This document shows, in pieces, positions 7,679 through 10,007 of a stretch of DNA of 10,007 nucleotides. A model generated the notes under the pieces. The model had not been told where the DNA came from and searched no databases. It saw only the letters and a program-made list of their open reading frames with translations. The stretch is taken from the NCBI GenBank assembly GCA_002167265.1, contig NHDJ01000068.1:1-10007 (forward strand). The letters run 5' to 3'. The stretch is from Verrucomicrobia bacterium TMED56 (GTDB lineage Bacteria > Verrucomicrobiota > Verrucomicrobiia > Opitutales > Seribacteraceae). The stretch's first letter is position 1; every line of letters starts with the position of its first letter. A program made the position numbers and the translations under genes.

Positions 7679-8115
7679 ACAAAAGCAACCCGGTTAGGTC
7701 CTCCTAATCCACGCATAATACTGGGCTGACCAAGCAATATGGTGGCTCCAATTGATGGAACATTATCAAAATTATTGAGGTTTTCCACGACCCACTTCTT
7801 ATCTCCCATCCATTCATTGTGTACATTGACGATAGCAGCGGGCACAAAAGTACGATTGCCGTTGGTTGTTACTTCATTGTCTGCAACAAACCATGCGGGA
7901 AAATCAGAATTTAAAGTGTGGCTAAGATCAACCACCTGTGAAAAGAAGACTGATTCGGGAAGTTTAGGTACAGTGGAAAGCAATGCTTGTTCTACAAATC
8001 CACTCACTGAGACGCAAATGGAAGTACACAAAACTCCTGCTATGTTGGTCACATTAAACATATTTCGAGGTGTAATTCTTCGTTTGATTTGTTCAATAAT
8101 TGCTGTGTAGCACAT
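7675..8115 (-). pseudogene. Internally deleted cyclase / kynurenine-formamidase-like protein
   Basis: Both ends look like the secreted cyclase family (metal-dependent hydrolases related to kynurenine formamidase). The N-terminus starts MC and has an Arg-rich KRRITPRNMF (11-20) where such proteins usually carry a Tat-type SRRxFF, then a hydrophobic stretch. VVDLSHTLNSDFPAWF (61-76) matches the family's VVDLTHTLSPDFP opening. The C-terminus, with WVVENLNNFDNVPSIGAT (108-125) and GGPNRVAFV (138-146), matches the family's closing strands. About 130-150 residues expected between them, including the metal-binding HxGTHxD motif, are absent; the whole product is 146 aa where relatives have roughly 260-300. 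The frame is intact across the join, somewhere in residues 80-100. An AAAGGA ribosome-binding site (8122-8127) sits 6 nt from the ATG, so it may still be translated, but it should have no cyclase-type activity. Family assignment is from recalled motifs. Confidence 0.6.
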
Positions 8116-8164
8116 AATGGATCCTTTGTTTTGTGTAAGTATTTATAAAAAAGTACTCTAATAG

Positions 8165-8193
8165 TTGAGAAAATGATATTCTTTTCTTACAAT
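8165..8193 (+). promoter_or_regulatory. Sigma70-like promoter giving a predicted leaderless transcript
   Basis: The -35 box TTGAGA (8165-8170, five of six) and the -10 box TACAAT (8188-8193, five of six) are separated by exactly 17 nt. Counting from the -10 box puts +1 at 8200, the A of the downstream ATG. No Shine-Dalgarno precedes that ATG, and an in-frame TAA at 8197-8199 rules out a longer reading frame. The spacer contains the inverted repeat AGAAAA-N8-TTTTCT (8168-8173 and 8182-8187), which could be an operator. Confidence 0.65.
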
Positions 8194-8199
8194 ATGTAA

Positions 8200-8652
8200 A
8201 TGCGATCAAAAAAATCCTTTTCGATCAATAATGATCAATCAAAACAGTTTCTAATTGATGCACTGAGACAGACTTCCGAAAGGCTTTCGAATGGGGATGT
8301 CAAATACCAGTGGGGTCACATGGGGCAATGTAATGCTGGTCATCTCATTCAGACCCTCACCGGAATGAGTAGCTTTGAAATTGTTGAGTCAATTGGATTT
8401 GAGTTAGATGAATGGTCAGAGCATGCAATTGACTATTGCTCCAAGACAGGCTGCAAAGTGGATGACATATTTCTCAGCATAGAAAAACACGGAATGTCTC
8501 ATGACGATATTGTGAAACTAGAAAACCTTTCAGACAGAAATGTGTTGAATAATCTAGAAGGTGGGTTCAGGCATCTAGAACGGAATAACCGAGTGGATGT
8601 AATTGACTACATGAACAGTTACGCAAACCTTTTGGAAATGTCTACCTCTTAG
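8200..8652 (+). CDS. Conserved-looking hypothetical protein with Cys/His-rich motif
   Basis: A 150-aa soluble protein with no signal peptide or membrane segment. Its most distinctive part is YQWGHMGQCNAGHL (36-49), holding His40, Cys44 and His48, followed by DYCSKTGCKVDDI (78-90) with Cys80 and Cys85. The C-terminal half is helical and charged, with ENLSDRNVLNNLEGGFRHLERNNR (107-130) and VDVIDYMNSYANLLEM beyond it, reading like a small all-alpha protein. I recall similar unannotated proteins with YQWxHMGxCNxGxLAQ in Bacteroidetes-type genomes, but I cannot name a family or function. The Cys/His set could bind a metal, which is inference. ATG at 8200 is fixed by the in-frame TAA just before it; there is no ribosome-binding site, and the promoter is placed for leaderless transcription. 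It is divergent from the cyclase remnant. Confidence 0.8.
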   Translation: MRSKKSFSINNDQSKQFLIDALRQTSERLSNGDVKYQWGHMGQCNAGHLIQTLTGMSSFEIVESIGFELDEWSEHAIDYCSKTGCKVDDIFLSIEKHGMSHDDIVKLENLSDRNVLNNLEGGFRHLERNNRVDVIDYMNSYANLLEMSTS

Positions 8653-8702
8653 TCTATATTCCAATATCTTTTCATTATCCAATTATTTATATTTCTGATC
8701 CA

Positions 8703-8718
8703 TTCCTGCTTGCAGGAA
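8703..8718. repeat. Perfect inverted repeat between the hypothetical gene and the DUF1080 gene
   Basis: TTCCTGC and GCAGGAA (8703-8709 and 8712-8718) are exact reverse complements separated by TT. It lies 50 nt after the stop of the 150-aa gene and 26 nt before the next ATG. No T-run follows on either strand, so an intrinsic terminator is unlikely. It could be a regulator binding site or a 5' leader hairpin for the following gene. Confidence 0.5.
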
Positions 8719-8744
8719 AATAAATAATCAAATCTTTTAGGATA

Positions 8745-9788
8745 ATGAATTCTTTTATTGTTGTTCTACTTATTGTTCTTTCTCTTTCACACGCATTTAG
8801 TGCAAGCAAAGCATTTGAAGGGACTTATACTTCTGTGCAGGATTCAAAACTTCCAAAAGATTTTAAATACCAGGGTGAATACACCACCCACAATATGGGT
8901 GCACAAGTTATTAGTTTGGGCAAAGGGAATTTTCAGGTGATTGTATACTTAGGAGGATTACCAGGGAAGGGATGGGATGGCAACAATCGTAGCCTAATTG
9001 ATGGTAAACTTATTGGTGAAAAGGTAAAACTCACGCCTGCCACTGGAAACCGAAAATACCTTGCTACTCCTGCTGATCAATTCAGTGCCACAAGAAAGTT
9101 TCCTCCCAATGGACATCAAATGTACCATGGCACAATAAGTGACAAAAATTTATTCATTTCAACTGGTACAAATAGCACAAGACTTAAAAAAATTGTCCGC
9201 AAAAGCCCAACCTTAGGAAAAGCACCTCCTCTTGGTGCGATTGTTTTATTTGACGGATCCAATAAACAGGAATTTCAAGGCGGTCGCCTAGATGATTCTA
9301 CCAAATTGCTGAATACTGATGGGAAAGATATTCGCACTGTTCGAAAGTTCTCAAATTACAGACTGCATTTAGAATTCATGCTTCCCTACCGGCCCGAGGC
9401 ACGAGGACAAGGTCGTGGAAACAGTGGCTTATACCACATTGATATGTATGAAAACCAAATCCTTGATTCTTTTGGATTGGAAGGTTTAAACAATGAATGC
9501 GGTGGAATTTACTCCATTAAGGATTCCAAGGTAAACGCCTGTTTCCCTCCCCTTTCTTGGCAAACATATGATATCGATTTCACCAATGCCATTAGTAAGA
9601 ATGGAAAAAAAATAAAGAACGCTCGTGTGACTGCACGGTTAAACGGCATTTTAATCCATGATAATTTTGAAATTTCCAGGAAAACAGGAGGTTCCCGGCG
9701 AGATGAAGAGGGAACTCATGGACCCTTAAGACTACAGGGTCATGGAAACCCCCTGCAATTCAGGAATATTTGGCTCATTAAAAAGTAA
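8745..9788 (+). CDS. Secreted DUF1080 / 3-keto-disaccharide hydrolase family protein
   Basis: This 347-aa protein has an N-terminal signal peptide (hydrophobic core 4-14, cleavage probably between 17 and 23), so it is periplasmic or exported. Residues about 24-150 form an N-terminal region with QVISLGKGNFQVIVYLGGLPG (54-74) that accompanies some members of this family. Residues about 165-345 are the DUF1080 domain (PF06439), a concanavalin-like jelly roll: IVLFDGSN (166-173), LHLEFMLPY (207-215), GQGRGNSGLY (221-230), YENQILDSFG (235-244), ECGGIY (251-256), WQTYDIDF (272-279) and LQGHGNPLQFRNIW (330-343). Characterised relatives hydrolyse 3-keto-glycosides; the family is abundant in Verrucomicrobia and Planctomycetes. 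The exact substrate cannot be read from the sequence. An AGGA (8739-8742) precedes the ATG at unusually short spacing. It may be transcribed alone or with the upstream gene, 92 nt away. Confidence 0.9.
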   Translation: MNSFIVVLLIVLSLSHAFSASKAFEGTYTSVQDSKLPKDFKYQGEYTTHNMGAQVISLGKGNFQVIVYLGGLPGKGWDGNNRSLIDGKLIGEKVKLTPATGNRKYLATPADQFSATRKFPPNGHQMYHGTISDKNLFISTGTNSTRLKKIVRKSPTLGKAPPLGAIVLFDGSNKQEFQGGRLDDSTKLLNTDGKDIRTVRKFSNYRLHLEFMLPYRPEARGQGRGNSGLYHIDMYENQILDSFGLEGLNNECGGIYSIKDSKVNACFPPLSWQTYDIDFTNAISKNGKKIKNARVTARLNGILIHDNFEISRKTGGSRRDEEGTHGPLRLQGHGNPLQFRNIWLIKK

Positions 9789-9809
9789 GTGCAATCTATC
9801 GTGAAAACC

Positions 9810-9844
9810 AAAAAAAAAGTGCGTGTCAAATTAATGACACGCAC
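9810..9844 (-). terminator. Intrinsic terminator for minus-strand transcription
   Basis: GTGCGTGTCA (9819-9828) and TGACACGCAC (9835-9844) form a perfect 10-bp stem with loop AATTAA. Nine A at 9810-9818 become a U-tract for RNA made from the minus strand. On the plus strand the hairpin has no following T-run, so it would terminate the DUF1080 transcript only weakly. Its orientation fits the minus-strand reading frame that stops 35 nt to its right. Confidence 0.85.
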
Positions 9845-9879
9845 CTCATGGTTGCTAATCCATGAAACCCTTTCCTCTA

Positions 9880-10007
9880 TTAAGCATCTTGCAATTTAGA
9901 TGCCAATTTTGAAAAAACAAAAAGATGGGCATTTTTTAGCCTATTCTTCATAGGTAAATAAATTTTGCCAATTTCTGATTTAAAATTGAGTCCATCCCAA
10001 TGTGGGA
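9880..10007 (-). CDS. C-terminal fragment of an unidentified gene running off the right edge
   Basis: The minus-strand frame is open from the window edge to a TAA at 9880-9882, giving 41 residues that begin PHWDGLNFKSEIGKIYLP and end FSKLASKLQDA. The residue mix (Trp, Gly, Pro, Lys and amphipathic Leu/Lys/Ala spacing at the end) reads like a real protein C-terminus with a final helix. The stop lies 35 nt before a strong minus-strand terminator, which is the main support. I do not recognise the family. An internal ATG at 9951 would give a 23-residue peptide, less likely than a longer gene continuing outside. Three weak hairpins fall in or near this stretch, so a structured 3' end is an alternative. 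Confidence 0.5.
   Translation of the reverse strand, partial: PHWDGLNFKSEIGKIYLPMKNRLKNAHLFVFSKLASKLQDA

Noticed and set aside
7739..8110. 123-codon plus-strand frame opposite the cyclase remnant
   Set aside because: The minus strand carries recognisable family motifs and a good ribosome-binding site; the plus frame has neither.
8142..8149. TTTATAAA as the -10 box of a minus-strand promoter for the cyclase remnant
   Set aside because: No convincing -35 box lies at 16-18 nt; the AT-rich context makes chance matches common.
1..10007. CRISPR arrays, transposases, phage genes, toxin-antitoxin or defence systems
   Set aside because: No regularly spaced direct repeats and no reading frames with such motifs were seen on either strand.

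Overview
The window suggests a chromosomal segment of a bacterium in the Planctomycetes-Verrucomicrobia-Chlamydiae group, most likely Verrucomicrobiota (perhaps Opitutae-like). The evidence is the long, insertion-bearing form of IspG, the order uppS-cdsA-dxr-rseP-ispG, family-specific motif variants in Dxr and CdsA, and a secreted DUF1080 (3-keto-disaccharide hydrolase family) protein. This placement is inference from protein character; no database search was run.

Region 1 (1-7121, plus strand) is a tightly packed housekeeping operon. It holds uppS (undecaprenyl diphosphate synthase, start at or beyond the left edge), cdsA (CDP-diacylglycerol synthase), dxr (first committed MEP-pathway enzyme), rseP (site-2 intramembrane metalloprotease), ispG (late MEP-pathway Fe-S enzyme, long form) and an inositol-monophosphatase-family phosphatase. 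cdsA/dxr and dxr/rseP share 4-nt overlaps and ispG/phosphatase overlap by 16 nt, so translational coupling is likely; clear Shine-Dalgarno sites are scarce. Dxr and IspG feed isoprenoid precursors to UppS, which makes the lipid carrier for cell-wall synthesis. CdsA supplies the phospholipid precursor and RseP handles envelope proteolysis, so the operon is devoted to envelope lipids and quality control.

Region 2 (7134-7247) is a tRNA-Gly(TCC) gene with encoded CCA, its own sigma70-like promoter and a T-run at its 3' end. It separates the core operon from AT-richer, looser gene content.

Region 3 (7253-8115, minus strand) carries a small predicted lipoprotein and, just upstream of it, a 146-codon remnant of a cyclase/kynurenine-formamidase-like protein. 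Both ends of that family are recognisable but the catalytic middle is missing, so it is probably a pseudogene.

Region 4 (8165-9788, plus strand) starts with a well-formed promoter whose predicted start point falls on the A of the ATG of a 150-aa protein of unknown function, predicting a leaderless mRNA. After a short gap with a perfect inverted repeat comes a secreted DUF1080 protein of 347 aa.

Region 5 (9789-10007) holds a strong intrinsic terminator oriented for the minus strand and, to its right, an open minus-strand frame that runs off the window and is probably the C-terminus of an unidentified gene. I see no CRISPR array, transposase, phage gene or recognised defence system. The items most worth follow-up are the internally deleted cyclase, the leaderless unknown gene and the edge gene.
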